NCBI GenBank assembly: GCA_030538075.1
Contig: JAUNUQ010000002.1
Coordinates: 62,001-126,000 of the forward strand
Origin: Tissierellia bacterium
GTDB lineage: Bacteria; Bacillota; Clostridia; Tissierellales; Peptoniphilaceae
Length of the DNA stretch: 64,000 bases
Reading direction: 5' to 3'
Positions 15,292 to 24,289 of the stretch are shown piece by piece. Below the pieces are notes generated by a model. The model had not been told where the DNA came from, ran no database searches, and worked only from the letters and a program-made list of their open reading frames with translations. The first letter of the stretch is position 1; every line of letters begins with the position of its first letter. A program made the translations under genes and the position numbers.

Positions 15292-15358
15292 TGGCTTATT
15301 TGAGTTGAACTAAGCTTAGACCACAACCATCCCGCTGCGATTTTGCGGGATGTTTTTT
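15279..15358 (+). promoter_or_regulatory. Histidine attenuator: antiterminator and terminator
   Basis: The terminator is CATCCCGC (15328-15335) with GCGGGATG (15345-15352) and six T. The alternative pairing uses GGGATG-CG-TTG (15280-15290), overlapping the leader stop, with CAA-C-CATCCC (15325-15333), which removes the 5' arm of the terminator. A ribosome stalled at the His codons (15253-15273) leaves 15280-15290 free and permits read-through. A ribosome at the stop codon covers it and termination follows. No T-box motif is seen. Confidence 0.85.
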
Positions 15359-15376
15359 ATTGGACAGGAGGAGAAT

Positions 15377-16972
15377 ATGGAGAATTATGAGGTTGGAGGC
15401 GTTACATGCCTCATCGGTGAAAAGGTCAAGAGGATTCGAGAGATTTCTGATATCGTCACGAAGGAGGCGAGTCGACTCGGCTATATGGAAGTCATGCTGC
15501 CGAGCTTTGAGGAATATGACCTGTACAAAAAACACCGCGGCATCGACGCCTTAAAGATGATCAAGACCATCGACAATGATGGAAGGGTACTGGTCCTTCG
15601 GCCTGATGCCACAGTGGGCATCACAAAATTTGTGACGGCAAATTTCCCAGTGCCGGACAGTGCAGTCAAATTGTTCTATATCTCGACGATTTATCGGGAG
15701 TATAAGAGCCCCAAGAGCATCGGCAGGGATTTCTTGCAAGCCGGGGTGGAGTATTTTGGGGATGCTGGTCTGGGCTGTGAATGTGAAGCCATTGGCCTCG
15801 CAGTCGATATCCTGCACCGCATTGGAGTCAATAATCTCCAATTGGGTTTGGGTAGCGCGTCGTATCTGAATGGTTTTCTGGACACTCTCAATTTGAGAGC
15901 GGAAGATATTGAGCAGGTGCTGGAATACATCGAAGGGCGAAATCTCAGTGCCTTGGTACCATTCTTAAAAGATACGGGAGTCACTGAAAAGGATATTCGA
16001 GATCTGGTCAACCTGATCAGCATGGTGGGGACGATGGATGCAGTTCTGCCCTTTGCAAAGGAACTGGTTCGAAATGAAGAGATGGAAGAGGCGCTGAAAC
16101 GCTTGACGGAATTTAATGATCTACTCAAGAAGACCTATCCCAGACTGCAGATCAAGCTGGATATCTCGTTGACGGCCAGGTTTAACTATTATACGGATAC
16201 AATTTTTGAACTCTTCGCAGGGGGGATGCATGTTCCCGTCATCAGCGGAGGTAGATATGATTCCCTGGCAGGGGAGTTCGGTGAGCCCAGACCGGCCTTT
16301 GGGTTTGGACTGAATATCAATATGCTACTGGACTATGACGAGGAAGAACAGAGTCGATGTGTTCGACTGGCCATTGCAAAGGGACGCGTGGCAAGGGAGG
16401 TCATGGATTTTCTACAGGAAAGTGGCATCAACTTCCCCGATTACGACAAGGACTCTCGAAAACTCCGATTCTTTAGTGATTCCAAATCGGTGGAGGTCAT
16501 CTTGGTGAAATCTATGGATGTGCCCACCTATGTGGAAAGTGGTGCGGCGGACCTGGGCATTGTGGGCTCTGACGTCCTCTATGAACGGGACTTTGACGGT
16601 TATATTCTGAAGTCCACCGAGATCGGCAAATGCCGCATGTCGGTAGCCAAACTGAAGACGGATCGGATCACTACAGACCGAAATCTGATGGTGGCCAGTA
16701 AGTATCCAAAGATCACATCAGAATACCTAAAGCGCATGGGAGTAAATGCCAGTGTCATCCGTTTGGATGGTTCCGTGGAACTGGGTCCCATCGTAGGCCT
16801 GTCAGATGTGGTGGTGGACATCGTACAGAGTGGGGAGACCCTCAGGGAGAATGGACTAGAGGAATTGGACACCATACTGGAGATCTCATCGCAGATCATC
16901 TGCAATAAAGTGGCTTTTAAGACCAAACAGGAAGATATCGAGGGAGTTCTCGAAATCTTGTTAAAATTATAG
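15377..16972 (+). CDS. hisZG: Fused HisZ-HisG: ATP phosphoribosyltransferase with regulatory domain
   Basis: A 531-residue fusion for the first step of histidine synthesis (ATP + PRPP to phosphoribosyl-ATP). Residues 1 to about 320 are HisZ, a histidyl-tRNA-synthetase-like regulatory module (VLRPDATVGITKF, IYREYKSPKSIGRDFLQAG, SGGRYDSLAGEFG). From about 327 follows the short-form HisG (VRLAIAKGRVAREV, ADLGIVGSDVL, DIVQSGETLRENGL), about 205 residues. In most bacteria these are two separate chains in an octamer. Here there is no stop or shift between them. The start is the ATG after CAGGAGGAG. It is the first gene after the attenuator. Confidence 0.93.
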   Translation: MENYEVGGVTCLIGEKVKRIREISDIVTKEASRLGYMEVMLPSFEEYDLYKKHRGIDALKMIKTIDNDGRVLVLRPDATVGITKFVTANFPVPDSAVKLFYISTIYREYKSPKSIGRDFLQAGVEYFGDAGLGCECEAIGLAVDILHRIGVNNLQLGLGSASYLNGFLDTLNLRAEDIEQVLEYIEGRNLSALVPFLKDTGVTEKDIRDLVNLISMVGTMDAVLPFAKELVRNEEMEEALKRLTEFNDLLKKTYPRLQIKLDISLTARFNYYTDTIFELFAGGMHVPVISGGRYDSLAGEFGEPRPAFGFGLNINMLLDYDEEEQSRCVRLAIAKGRVAREVMDFLQESGINFPDYDKDSRKLRFFSDSKSVEVILVKSMDVPTYVESGAADLGIVGSDVLYERDFDGYILKSTEIGKCRMSVAKLKTDRITTDRNLMVASKYPKITSEYLKRMGVNASVIRLDGSVELGPIVGLSDVVVDIVQSGETLRENGLEELDTILEISSQIICNKVAFKTKQEDIEGVLEILLKL

Positions 16973-16980
16973 GGGGAAAT

Positions 16981-18267
16981 ATGAAAATTATCAAAGTTAC
17001 AAAGGACACCAATATCAGACAGACCTTATCCGAAGTATTGGATCGCACGGAGAATCCAAATCCAGAAATTGAAAAGTCAGTGGCTGACATCCTACACAAT
17101 GTTTCGGTGAAGGGTGACGAGGCTCTGGCCTACTACACGAAGGGTTTTGATCGGGCGACTGTGAAAGAACTCAAGGTAAGTGAAGAGGAGATCCAAGAGG
17201 CCATCGAAATCGTCGGAGAGGAATTTATGGAAATCCTACGCGAGGCCTATGCCAATGTCTATAGCTTTCACGAAGCTCAACTGGAGCAATCCTGGATGCG
17301 CGAGTTTCGAAAAGGTGTCATGTTGGGACAGAGGATTACCCCCATCGGACGGGTGGGACTCTATGTGCCCGGTGGCACAGCGGCTTATCCTTCTACGGTG
17401 ATCATGACTGCGGTTCCAGCCGTCGTCGCAGGGGTTAAGAGCATCGCCATGGTGACGCCTCCGAGCCAAGATGGCAAGGCGAACCCAAGTGTATTGGCGG
17501 CAGCCAGCATCTGTGGGATCACGGAGATCTACAAAGTGGGCGGCGCCCAGGCCATTGCGGCCCTCACCTATGGGACAAAGACCATCCAGCCGGTCAACAA
17601 GATTGTCGGACCGGGAAATATCTATGTGGCAACGGCGAAGCGCCAAGTATTCGGACTCGTGGGTATCGACATGATCGCTGGGCCCAGCGAAATTGGAATT
17701 CTCGCAGATGCTGGAGCGAATCCGAAACACATTGCAGCGGATCTATTGTCCCAAGCAGAACATGATCCAAGGGCCGCTTGTATTCTGGTAACCACCAGCG
17801 AAGATCTTGCCAAGAAGGTGCAGATGGAGGTCTTCATGCAGGTTAAGCAGCTTGAAAGATTGTCCATCGCTGAAGAAGCACTTGCTAATTACGGACTGAT
17901 CTTCGTCGTGCGTTCGAAAAAGATGGCGATTGAGTGGATGAATGAGATTGCCCCGGAACACTTGGAAATCCTATTTGAGAATCCAGAAGAGTACCTGGAT
18001 GAGGTTGAAAATGCGGGCTCCATTTTCCTTGGAGAATACACCCCTGAACCCCTTGGGGATTATTTTGCGGGACCAAATCACACCTTGCCTACCAGTGGAA
18101 CAGCAAAGTTCTCATCTCCTCTTGGGGTATATGACTACACCAAGCGCAGTGGGATCCTACGATACGATCGAGATGCCTTTATCGAGGTGGCGGACAAGGT
18201 GGGGACATTTGCAGTGAGGGAAGGGCTTACCGGACACAAGCAGGCCATTGAAGTGCGTAAAGAATAG
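16981..18267 (+). CDS. hisD: Histidinol dehydrogenase
   Basis: A 428-residue enzyme that oxidises histidinol to histidine in two NAD-dependent steps with zinc. Signature stretches are GRVGLYVPGGTAAYPSTVIM, KIVGPGNIYVATAK, LLSQAEHDPRA (zinc/catalytic region) and NEIAPEHLEI, plus GPNHTLPTSGTAKFSSPLGV near the C-terminus. Full length, 8 bases after hisZG and 9 before hisC. Confidence 0.97.
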   Translation: MKIIKVTKDTNIRQTLSEVLDRTENPNPEIEKSVADILHNVSVKGDEALAYYTKGFDRATVKELKVSEEEIQEAIEIVGEEFMEILREAYANVYSFHEAQLEQSWMREFRKGVMLGQRITPIGRVGLYVPGGTAAYPSTVIMTAVPAVVAGVKSIAMVTPPSQDGKANPSVLAAASICGITEIYKVGGAQAIAALTYGTKTIQPVNKIVGPGNIYVATAKRQVFGLVGIDMIAGPSEIGILADAGANPKHIAADLLSQAEHDPRAACILVTTSEDLAKKVQMEVFMQVKQLERLSIAEEALANYGLIFVVRSKKMAIEWMNEIAPEHLEILFENPEEYLDEVENAGSIFLGEYTPEPLGDYFAGPNHTLPTSGTAKFSSPLGVYDYTKRSGILRYDRDAFIEVADKVGTFAVREGLTGHKQAIEVRKE

Positions 18268-18276
18268 GAGAGTTAG

Positions 18277-19344
18277 ATGACGAGAGAGTATCTAAAGGAA
18301 GCGTTAAAGGACTATGTCTGCTACCAAGCTTCAAAGGTGACGGAAAAGACCTTCCTTCATGCCAATGAGAACCCCAGTAATCTGCTGGAAGATCCCTTCT
18401 TTAAGGAGGGGATCCTACAGATCATCGAGGAGATGGCGATCAATCGCTACCCAGATCCCAGTTCTTGGGAAATCCGGTGCGCTTTGGCGAAGTATTTGGG
18501 CGTCAAGCGAGAGGAGATCATCGTCGGCAATGGTGCTGATGAGATGATCACGTTGATCAGCAGCGTCTATCTGGAACCGGGAGATGTGGTGGTCACCCAC
18601 AGCCCCTCCTTTGAGATGTATGGGCTCAGTGCAAAACTGCAAAATGCCGTGGAGATCGCCGTACCGGATGTGGATGGGAAAATTGATGTCGAAGGGATGA
18701 TCCGCGCAGCGAACGAGCACCGGGCTAAGCTGCTCTATCTGTGTACCCCAAATAATCCCACGGGATTTTTATTGAGTGAAGAGTCGGTTCGGCGGGTCAT
18801 CGATGAGACCGATGCTCTGATCATCTTAGATGAAGCGTATTTGGAATTCACCGGCAAGAGGATTCGGCCCTTCCTATTGGAGGACCGAGTCATCGTGCTT
18901 CGAACTCTATCGAAGGCATTTGGATTAGCAGGGCTAAGGGTGGGCTATGCCGCCGCGCAAGAGCCGTTGATCAACGAATTGAATTTCGCGCGAGCTCCCT
19001 TTAATCTAAATCAGTTCAGTCAACAAGTGGGCGCGTTCTTGGTAGAGCATGCAGATCGGCAATTAGAGCAGGTCCAAGGCATCATAGATGAGAGGGAGCG
19101 AATGTACCAAGAGCTGAAGGATAAGATGGGCGTTACCCTGTGGCCTTCCGAGGGGAATTTCCTCTTGCTTCGAATCGACCCTAGTCGATACGAAGCCCTA
19201 CTGGACTCCTTTGCGGCGGCTTCTATTCGGGTCAAAGCCTATGGTAACAGGCCGCAGCTGGAGAACTGCATCCGCTTGACGATCGGATCCCCTTCAGAGA
19301 ACGATCGGGCTCTCGCCTGCTTCGAGGAGGGGAAGGATGCGTAG
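18277..19344 (+). CDS. hisC: Histidinol-phosphate aminotransferase
   Basis: A 355-residue PLP aminotransferase (fold type I) that converts imidazole-acetol phosphate to histidinol phosphate. The early HANENP motif, CTPNNPTG, DEAYLEF and the PLP lysine in TLSKAFGLAGLRVGYA are all present. It overlaps hisB by 8 bases, so the pair is translationally coupled. Confidence 0.95.
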   Translation: MTREYLKEALKDYVCYQASKVTEKTFLHANENPSNLLEDPFFKEGILQIIEEMAINRYPDPSSWEIRCALAKYLGVKREEIIVGNGADEMITLISSVYLEPGDVVVTHSPSFEMYGLSAKLQNAVEIAVPDVDGKIDVEGMIRAANEHRAKLLYLCTPNNPTGFLLSEESVRRVIDETDALIILDEAYLEFTGKRIRPFLLEDRVIVLRTLSKAFGLAGLRVGYAAAQEPLINELNFARAPFNLNQFSQQVGAFLVEHADRQLEQVQGIIDERERMYQELKDKMGVTLWPSEGNFLLLRIDPSRYEALLDSFAAASIRVKAYGNRPQLENCIRLTIGSPSENDRALACFEEGKDA

Positions 19345-19921
19345 ACATCAGATTGTCCGAATTACTGCGGAGACACAGATTCAGATGGAGCTGAATCTGG
19401 ATGGAGAAGGCATCTACAGTGGCCATTGTGGGATAGGTTTTTTTGATCATATGCTAACTCTGCTGTGCAAACATGGAAAATTGGACCTCAACTTGAAGGC
19501 AAAGGGAGATTTAGAGGTGGACAATCATCACCTCATCGAAGATCTGGGCATCGCTTTGGGTATATGTATCCATGAGGCAGTCGGCGAAAAGCGCGGCATC
19601 CGCCGCTATGGCAATATGCGACTGCCGATGGATGAAGTGCTCACGTCGGTGGATCTGGATCTAGGTGGACGGGGATATCTAGTCTACAATGTGGACTTAG
19701 CGCGGGAGAGGGTCGGAGAATTTGAATGTGAAACCCTTCGGGAATTCTTTTACGCTCTGGCCATCAATGGGGGGATGAATCTCCATATCAACCTACACTA
19801 TGGAATCAATGACCATCACAAGATCGAGTCCATCTTCAAGGCCTTTGCTCGAGCATTGGCCAGTGCGGTGGAAGTCATCGACGAGAGTGGAGCGATTCCC
19901 TCGACGAAGGGGGTACTTTAG
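19337..19921 (+). CDS. hisB: Imidazoleglycerol-phosphate dehydratase
   Basis: A 194-residue single-domain HisB that removes water from imidazole-glycerol phosphate. Metal-binding His clusters are visible in GFFDHMLTLLCKHG, VDNHHLIEDLGIALG and NDHHKIESIFKAFARAL. No phosphatase domain is fused; that activity comes from the PHP enzyme at the operon end. It is followed directly by hisA, with no hisH between, unlike the common B-H-A-F order. Confidence 0.96.
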   Translation: MRRHQIVRITAETQIQMELNLDGEGIYSGHCGIGFFDHMLTLLCKHGKLDLNLKAKGDLEVDNHHLIEDLGIALGICIHEAVGEKRGIRRYGNMRLPMDEVLTSVDLDLGGRGYLVYNVDLARERVGEFECETLREFFYALAINGGMNLHINLHYGINDHHKIESIFKAFARALASAVEVIDESGAIPSTKGVL

Positions 19922-19930
19922 GAGGAGATT

Positions 19931-20653
19931 ATGAAAATTTTTCCAGCAATTGATTTAAAGGGTGGAAAATGCGTCCGGTTATCCCAAGGGAAAGCAAATC
20001 AAGAATTTGTCTATGGGGAAGATCCCGTTCAGATGGCACAATACCTCATGAAGGAAGGGGCTATGCAGCTCCATATCATCGACTTAGATGGGGCCTTTGG
20101 TCAGGGTAGAAACAATATAGAGAAACTGAAAGAAATTCGCCTGGCAGTGGATCTGCCCATTCAGGTGGGTGGTGGGATCCGTACGCCAGAAAGGGCGAAA
20201 GAGCTGATCGAATTGGGCTTTGATCGATTGATTATCGGTACGAGGGCGATCACCCATCCAGATTTTCTAGGAGCACTCTTAGAAAAATATGGAGAGAAGA
20301 TCTGCGTCTCTGTAGATACTCTGGGCAATCGAGTTGCCATACGGGGCTGGCTGCAAGAGACGGGTCTAGATCTATTTGAATGTGTGAAGAATCTGCGTCA
20401 GCAGGGTGTCGATACGATTATCCATACGGACATTGAGAGAGATGGCATGTTGACTGGACTCAATTACGAGACTCTAGAAAAGCTCCAGCGGGAAATTGGT
20501 GGGAAATTCATCGCGGCTGGTGGCGTAAAGGGGAAAGAGGACTTCAAAGTCTTGAAAGAACTGGGGATCTATGGTCTGATCACGGGAAAGGCGATCTATG
20601 AAGGGAATCTGAGCATGGCACAGATTCGAGAGTTTCAAGAGAAAAATCAATGA
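19931..20653 (+). CDS. hisA: ProFAR isomerase (HisA)
   Basis: A 240-residue TIM-barrel isomerase that opens the ribose of ProFAR. The N-terminal catalytic Asp is in FPAIDLKGGKCVRL and the second in IIHTDIERDGMLTG; phosphate-binding loops are QVGGGIRTPE and AAGGVKG. It starts after AGGAGG, 9 bases past hisB. Confidence 0.95.
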   Translation: MKIFPAIDLKGGKCVRLSQGKANQEFVYGEDPVQMAQYLMKEGAMQLHIIDLDGAFGQGRNNIEKLKEIRLAVDLPIQVGGGIRTPERAKELIELGFDRLIIGTRAITHPDFLGALLEKYGEKICVSVDTLGNRVAIRGWLQETGLDLFECVKNLRQQGVDTIIHTDIERDGMLTGLNYETLEKLQREIGGKFIAAGGVKGKEDFKVLKELGIYGLITGKAIYEGNLSMAQIREFQEKNQ

Positions 20654-20663
20654 GGGGCATGAT

Positions 20664-21413
20664 ATGATAGAGAAAAAGCGAACTCTCGTCGCCTGTCTGG
20701 ACGTGAAAGACGGCAGTGTGGTGAAGGGAGTGAAATTCCAGGAGGTACAGCCCATCCTGGATCCGGTTGAGGCCGGACTAAAATACGTGGCTGCAGGTAT
20801 CGATGAACTGGTATATTATGACATCTCTGCGACAAATGAAGGGCGAAAGATGCTTCTCGAACCTGCTCGAGAGCTGGCAAAAAAGGCGGGCATCCCCTTT
20901 ACAGTAGGGGGTGGGATTGCGTCTTTAGAGGATATCGAGGAGGTCTTTCAACTCGGTGTGGACAAGGTGTCCATCAACTCCGCTGCGGTCAAAGACCCAG
21001 AGCTGATCAGAGAAGCCGCCAAAAGATATGGGAAGAGCCGAATCATGGTCGCCATCGATGGGAAGAAAGTGGGTCCTGGGAAGTGGAATGTCTACTTAAA
21101 GGGCGGTACTCTAGATACGGGGATCGACGTCGTAGAATGGGCGACCAGACTGGAGATTTTGGGAGCCGGGGAACTGTGCATGAATTCCATTGACGAGGAT
21201 GGTGTACAAGATGGATATGATTTAGAATTGATCGAAAAGCTAAGTCAGGTGCTCACCATCCCGATCATCGCTTCTGGCGGTGCGGGGAAAATGAAAGACT
21301 TTGCCGATGCTTTCCGCGCAGGAGCTTCAAAGGCATTAGCAGCATCGGTATTCCACTATGGCACAGTCAGTATACCTGAGTTGAAAGCCTACCTGCAGGA
21401 GGAGCTAGATTGA
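20664..21413 (+). CDS. hisF: Imidazole glycerol phosphate synthase cyclase subunit
   Basis: A 249-residue TIM barrel that uses ammonia to cyclise PRFAR to imidazole-glycerol phosphate and AICAR. The catalytic Asp pair is visible in [14 protein letters not shown] and VAIDGKK (about residue 130), with phosphate loops VGGGI and ASGGAG. Normally the ammonia comes through HisH, the glutaminase partner, for which no gene is seen here. It overlaps hisIE by 4 bases. Confidence 0.95.
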   Translation: MIEKKRTLVACLDVKDGSVVKGVKFQEVQPILDPVEAGLKYVAAGIDELVYYDISATNEGRKMLLEPARELAKKAGIPFTVGGGIASLEDIEEVFQLGVDKVSINSAAVKDPELIREAAKRYGKSRIMVAIDGKKVGPGKWNVYLKGGTLDTGIDVVEWATRLEILGAGELCMNSIDEDGVQDGYDLELIEKLSQVLTIPIIASGGAGKMKDFADAFRAGASKALAASVFHYGTVSIPELKAYLQEELD

Positions 21414-22036
21414 AACTGAAGTATGACGAGAAGGGCTTGATCCCAGCAATCGTACAGGATGCCAAAACAGGACAGGTTCTGATGTTGGCCTATATGAACA
21501 GTGAATCCTTGGAAAAGACACTTGAAACAAAAACGACCTGGTTTTATTCTAGGTCCCGAGGAGAGCTGTGGAACAAAGGCTATACCAGTGACCACTACCA
21601 GGACGTGGTGAGTGTCGCTGCTGATTGTGATTTTGACACCTTATTGGTCCGGGTACATCCCAGAGGACCAGCCTGCCATACGGGAGAAGTCAGCTGTTTT
21701 TACAATGGGATCCTCGACGATCCAGATCCACTGGATCGGGGGATTCTATATGGGGAGTTTGAACGGATCTTGGACCGTAGAGCAAATCCCATCGAGGGGT
21801 CTTACACCAATTATCTCTTCGAGAAAGGGGTAGACAAGATCTGTAAGAAAATTGGGGAGGAATCTGCCGAGACTATTATCGCCGCAAAAAACGATGATAA
21901 AAAGGAGCTGATCGCCGAATCAGCGGATCTACTCTACCACTTAAATGTGCTTTGGGCCAACCAGGGAGTGCATCCAGACGATGTCATGGTGGAGGTGGCC
22001 AAGAGATACCGGGAGCAAAAGAGGAAAGATAAATGA
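21410..22036 (+). CDS. hisIE: Bifunctional phosphoribosyl-AMP cyclohydrolase / phosphoribosyl-ATP pyrophosphatase
   Basis: A 208-residue two-domain enzyme for steps two and three. HisI covers about residues 1-110: [16 protein letters not shown], then [13 protein letters not shown] and zinc ligands around [13 protein letters not shown] and ACHTG. HisE covers the rest: [20 protein letters not shown]. The start is TTG, with CAGGAGGAG upstream, overlapping the hisF stop. It overlaps the phosphatase gene by 4 bases. Confidence 0.95.
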   Translation: MKLKYDEKGLIPAIVQDAKTGQVLMLAYMNSESLEKTLETKTTWFYSRSRGELWNKGYTSDHYQDVVSVAADCDFDTLLVRVHPRGPACHTGEVSCFYNGILDDPDPLDRGILYGEFERILDRRANPIEGSYTNYLFEKGVDKICKKIGEESAETIIAAKNDDKKELIAESADLLYHLNVLWANQGVHPDDVMVEVAKRYREQKRKDK

Positions 22037-22848
22037 TCTGGGATGGACATACCCATACGGAATACTGTCCCCATGGAGATGCACAGCCAGCAGAGGAAAA
22101 GATTCGAAAGGCGATTGAACTGGGATATACGGATCTGAGTATCACAGAACATGCTCCCCTACCCAAATCCCTATTGGCTGACCTCAGCCCAATCTATGCA
22201 GATATCGAGGATGCGGCGATGGACATCTCCCGAATCGGCTCCTACTTTAAGCAGATGCATGAGCTCAAAGGCAAGTATAAAAATGAGATCCGCGTTCATG
22301 TGGGCGTTGAGCTGGATTTTTTAGAAGACTATATCTCCTTCACACAGGACTTTTTAAAAGAATATGCAGCCCTAATCGACGACGCCATCCTATCTGTCCA
22401 TTTTATGAAGGGGCAAGGGGGGATGAGAATGGTCGATTACTCCCCTGAGGATCAACTGCATTTAATCGAATACTATGGCTCCTATGAAGGAGCAGAGGAA
22501 GCTTACTATCAGACATTAATTCAATCGGTTCAGGCAGATCTGGGACCTCATAAGCCAAAGCGCATAGGACATCCGACGGTATTTCGGAAGTTTCAGCTCT
22601 TTGATTATTCGGAGGATTTTAAGCCAAAATCGGCCATTCGTCTTCCCGACGATCTGGTACAGGCCCTCCTAGAGGAGAAGATGGGCATTGACTACAACGG
22701 ATCCGGCGCAGTGAAGAAATTGTCCGGAGTCAGTTATCCCCCTCCAGAGGAAGCCCAACGACTACAGCTCCTTGGGATTCCCCTGATTCCAGGATCAGAT
22801 GCCCATCGAACAGAGGAATTTGGCAACGCCCCTCGGAGTTTCGCCTGA
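22033..22848 (+). CDS. hisK: Histidinol phosphatase, PHP family
   Basis: A 271-residue metal-dependent phosphatase of the PHP family (HisK/HisJ type) that releases phosphate from histidinol phosphate. The metal ligands are in [28 protein letters not shown] and GSDAHR. Its place at the end of the operon, with HisB lacking a phosphatase domain, supports this role. The C-terminus ends soon after the last metal motif, somewhat earlier than I would expect; the few codons after the TGA hold no conserved continuation. Confidence 0.88.
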   Translation: MIWDGHTHTEYCPHGDAQPAEEKIRKAIELGYTDLSITEHAPLPKSLLADLSPIYADIEDAAMDISRIGSYFKQMHELKGKYKNEIRVHVGVELDFLEDYISFTQDFLKEYAALIDDAILSVHFMKGQGGMRMVDYSPEDQLHLIEYYGSYEGAEEAYYQTLIQSVQADLGPHKPKRIGHPTVFRKFQLFDYSEDFKPKSAIRLPDDLVQALLEEKMGIDYNGSGAVKKLSGVSYPPPEEAQRLQLLGIPLIPGSDAHRTEEFGNAPRSFA

Positions 22849-22910
22849 CGATTTATCTGATTCGGCAAGTATTTAATCCACTTAGCACTATATATGCCCC
22901 CTCTACTTTA

Positions 22911-22919
22911 TGATATAAT
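22911..22919 (+). promoter_or_regulatory. Extended -10 promoter before the EIIA gene
   Basis: TGATATAAT is an extended -10 element (TGnTATAAT). No good -35 is seen at the usual distance. The leader would be about 55 bases. Confidence 0.5.
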
Positions 22920-22935
22920 GGTTTTGATTTTGGGG

Positions 22936-22963
22936 AGCAGTGAGACGCTGCTTTCTACGCAGC
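22936..22963 (+). promoter_or_regulatory. Two mutually exclusive hairpins before the EIIA gene
   Basis: AGCAG (22936-22940) can pair with CTGCT (22948-22952), or GCTGC (22947-22951) can pair with GCAGC (22959-22963). The middle segment can pair with either side but not both. The ribosome site AAAGGAGG begins about five bases later. Confidence 0.4.
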
Positions 22964-22980
22964 CGTAAAGGAGGACAAGC

Positions 22981-23469
22981 ATGCTGTCGAAACTGTTTAA
23001 AAAGAAAAAAGATGACGGGAAAACTTGTAAGCTTTATCTTCCAAAGGAGAGTGAACTCCACTCTTTAGAGGATGTGCCCGACGTGGCTTTTGCTGAGAAG
23101 ATGCTCGGCGATGGCTTTGCCATCAAACCATTCGAAAATGTGATTTACAGTCCAGTAGCTGGGACGGCTTCTCTAGTGGCAGAGACCAAGCATGCCGTGG
23201 GCATCACCACTGCCAATGGCGCAGAGGTATTGGTGCATTTCAGCACAGATTCTGTTGCCCTCTATGGAAGGGGACTGGAGGTAATGGTGCGAACAGGGGA
23301 TACCGTCCAAGTGGGTGATCCTTTAATCCAATACGATTGGGATGAGATCAAGGATCAGATTACGGACACGATTACGCCTGTAGTCGTGACAAATATTATG
23401 GACTACTTATATGAAGTAAATCTTCAAGCGGAGTCCGAGGCGGTCGTGATGACGGTAACCAAGAAATGA
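22981..23469 (+). CDS. PTS EIIA component, glucose (Crr) type
   Basis: A 162-residue stand-alone EIIA-Glc domain. His71 (ETKHAVGI) and His86 (VLVHFSTDSVAL) correspond to the paired active-site histidines of Crr; the second accepts phosphate from HPr. The N-terminal 15 residues are Lys-rich. No EIIB, EIIC, HPr or EI gene is adjacent, so it may serve other permeases or have a signalling role. The next gene, tadA, overlaps by 4 bases. Confidence 0.9.
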   Translation: MLSKLFKKKKDDGKTCKLYLPKESELHSLEDVPDVAFAEKMLGDGFAIKPFENVIYSPVAGTASLVAETKHAVGITTANGAEVLVHFSTDSVALYGRGLEVMVRTGDTVQVGDPLIQYDWDEIKDQITDTITPVVVTNIMDYLYEVNLQAESEAVVMTVTKK

Positions 23470-23927
23470 CAGAAGAATATTATATGGGGCTGGCCATTGA
23501 GCAAGCCAAATTGGCAGCGTCTATCGGAGAGGTTCCGGTGGGCGCTGTCATTGTGTGGAAAGATGTCATCATCGGTCAGGGCTATAACCGGGTCGAGACG
23601 GACAAAAATCCGCTGCGCCATGCGGAGATCATCGCCATTGAGGAGGCCTCAGAGAAGCTGGGGGCATGGCGCTTACTGGATACGACCCTCTATGTGACAT
23701 TAGAGCCCTGCGCAATGTGTGCAGGGGCCATGATCCACGGTCGAGTAGGACGCATTGTCTACGGGGCGTCGGATCCGAAGAGGGGCTGTGCAGGTTCCGT
23801 CTTGAATCTGATCGAACACCCAGCGTTTAATCATCGCTGTGAACTCATAAGGGGAGTAAGAGGAGAGGAATGCGCTGGCCTCCTATCTGATTTTTTCAAA
23901 AAACTGCGGGAAGAGCGCAAAAAATAG
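23466..23927 (+). CDS. tadA: tRNA-specific adenosine deaminase
   Basis: A 153-residue zinc deaminase that changes the wobble adenosine of tRNA-Arg(ACG) to inosine. Motifs are HAEIIAIEEA (zinc His and proton-shuttle Glu) and LEPCAMCAGAM (two zinc Cys), with the family C-terminal FFKKLREERKK. It overlaps the EIIA gene by ATGA, an unusual partner. Confidence 0.94.
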   Translation: MTEEYYMGLAIEQAKLAASIGEVPVGAVIVWKDVIIGQGYNRVETDKNPLRHAEIIAIEEASEKLGAWRLLDTTLYVTLEPCAMCAGAMIHGRVGRIVYGASDPKRGCAGSVLNLIEHPAFNHRCELIRGVRGEECAGLLSDFFKKLREERKK

Positions 23928-24207
23928 AGTTTGTATGCTGTATGTTAAAATAATGTAATAAATCATAGCGGATGCCCCCAGGATAATATTAATTATTCGA
24001 AGATATCGTATAATTGTATGAACCGGATTTTGCTTGCATGAATACTCTGGAAAATTCGGAATTTGAAGTTGGGATTTGGAGCGCAAAAATTGATAATAAT
24101 ACAGTATTGCTTCTTGGACGAAGTAGTTTTTCAAGAATTCAAAGGGGTAACCATAGAAATTCATTGATCTATTTTGTGCTTTTATTCATAAAATCGTTTC
24201 CAAGCCC
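23928..24207 (+). other. AT-rich gap before the liv operon
   Basis: No gene is supported. The stretch is markedly richer in A and T than its surroundings and no obvious T-run terminator follows tadA. One short plus-strand frame (24014-24235) has no ribosome site or recognisable features. Confidence 0.4.
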
Positions 24208-24236
24208 TTCCACATTATGGGTGAAATTGCTATAAT
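24208..24236 (+). promoter_or_regulatory. Sigma-A promoter of the liv operon
   Basis: TTCCAC and TATAAT are spaced by 17 bases. Transcription should begin at about 24243, at the edge of the palindrome that follows. Confidence 0.65.
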
Positions 24237-24244
24237 GAAACATA

Positions 24245-24265
24245 AGTATTCTCTCAGAGAATACT
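24245..24265 (+). promoter_or_regulatory. Perfect palindrome at the liv operon transcription start
   Basis: AGTATTCTC-TCA-GAGAATACT is a perfect 9-base inverted repeat beginning 9 bases after the -10 element. The position fits a repressor operator; as RNA it would be a hairpin at the very 5' end that could protect the message. No T run follows. Confidence 0.6.
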
Positions 24266-24289
24266 AATACTTTTGAGAGGGAAGTGTTT

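Noticed and set aside
15178-15358. T-box riboswitch before the histidine operon
   Set aside because: No T-box consensus or specifier stem was seen, while a His-rich leader peptide with alternative hairpins explains the region.
22846-22860. TGA at the end of the histidinol phosphatase as another selenocysteine codon
   Set aside because: Only three codons follow before the next stop and they show no conserved continuation, so this is an ordinary stop.
24014-24235. Plus-strand reading frame of about 73 codons before the liv operon
   Set aside because: No ribosome site, AT-rich composition and overlap with the liv promoter argue against a gene.
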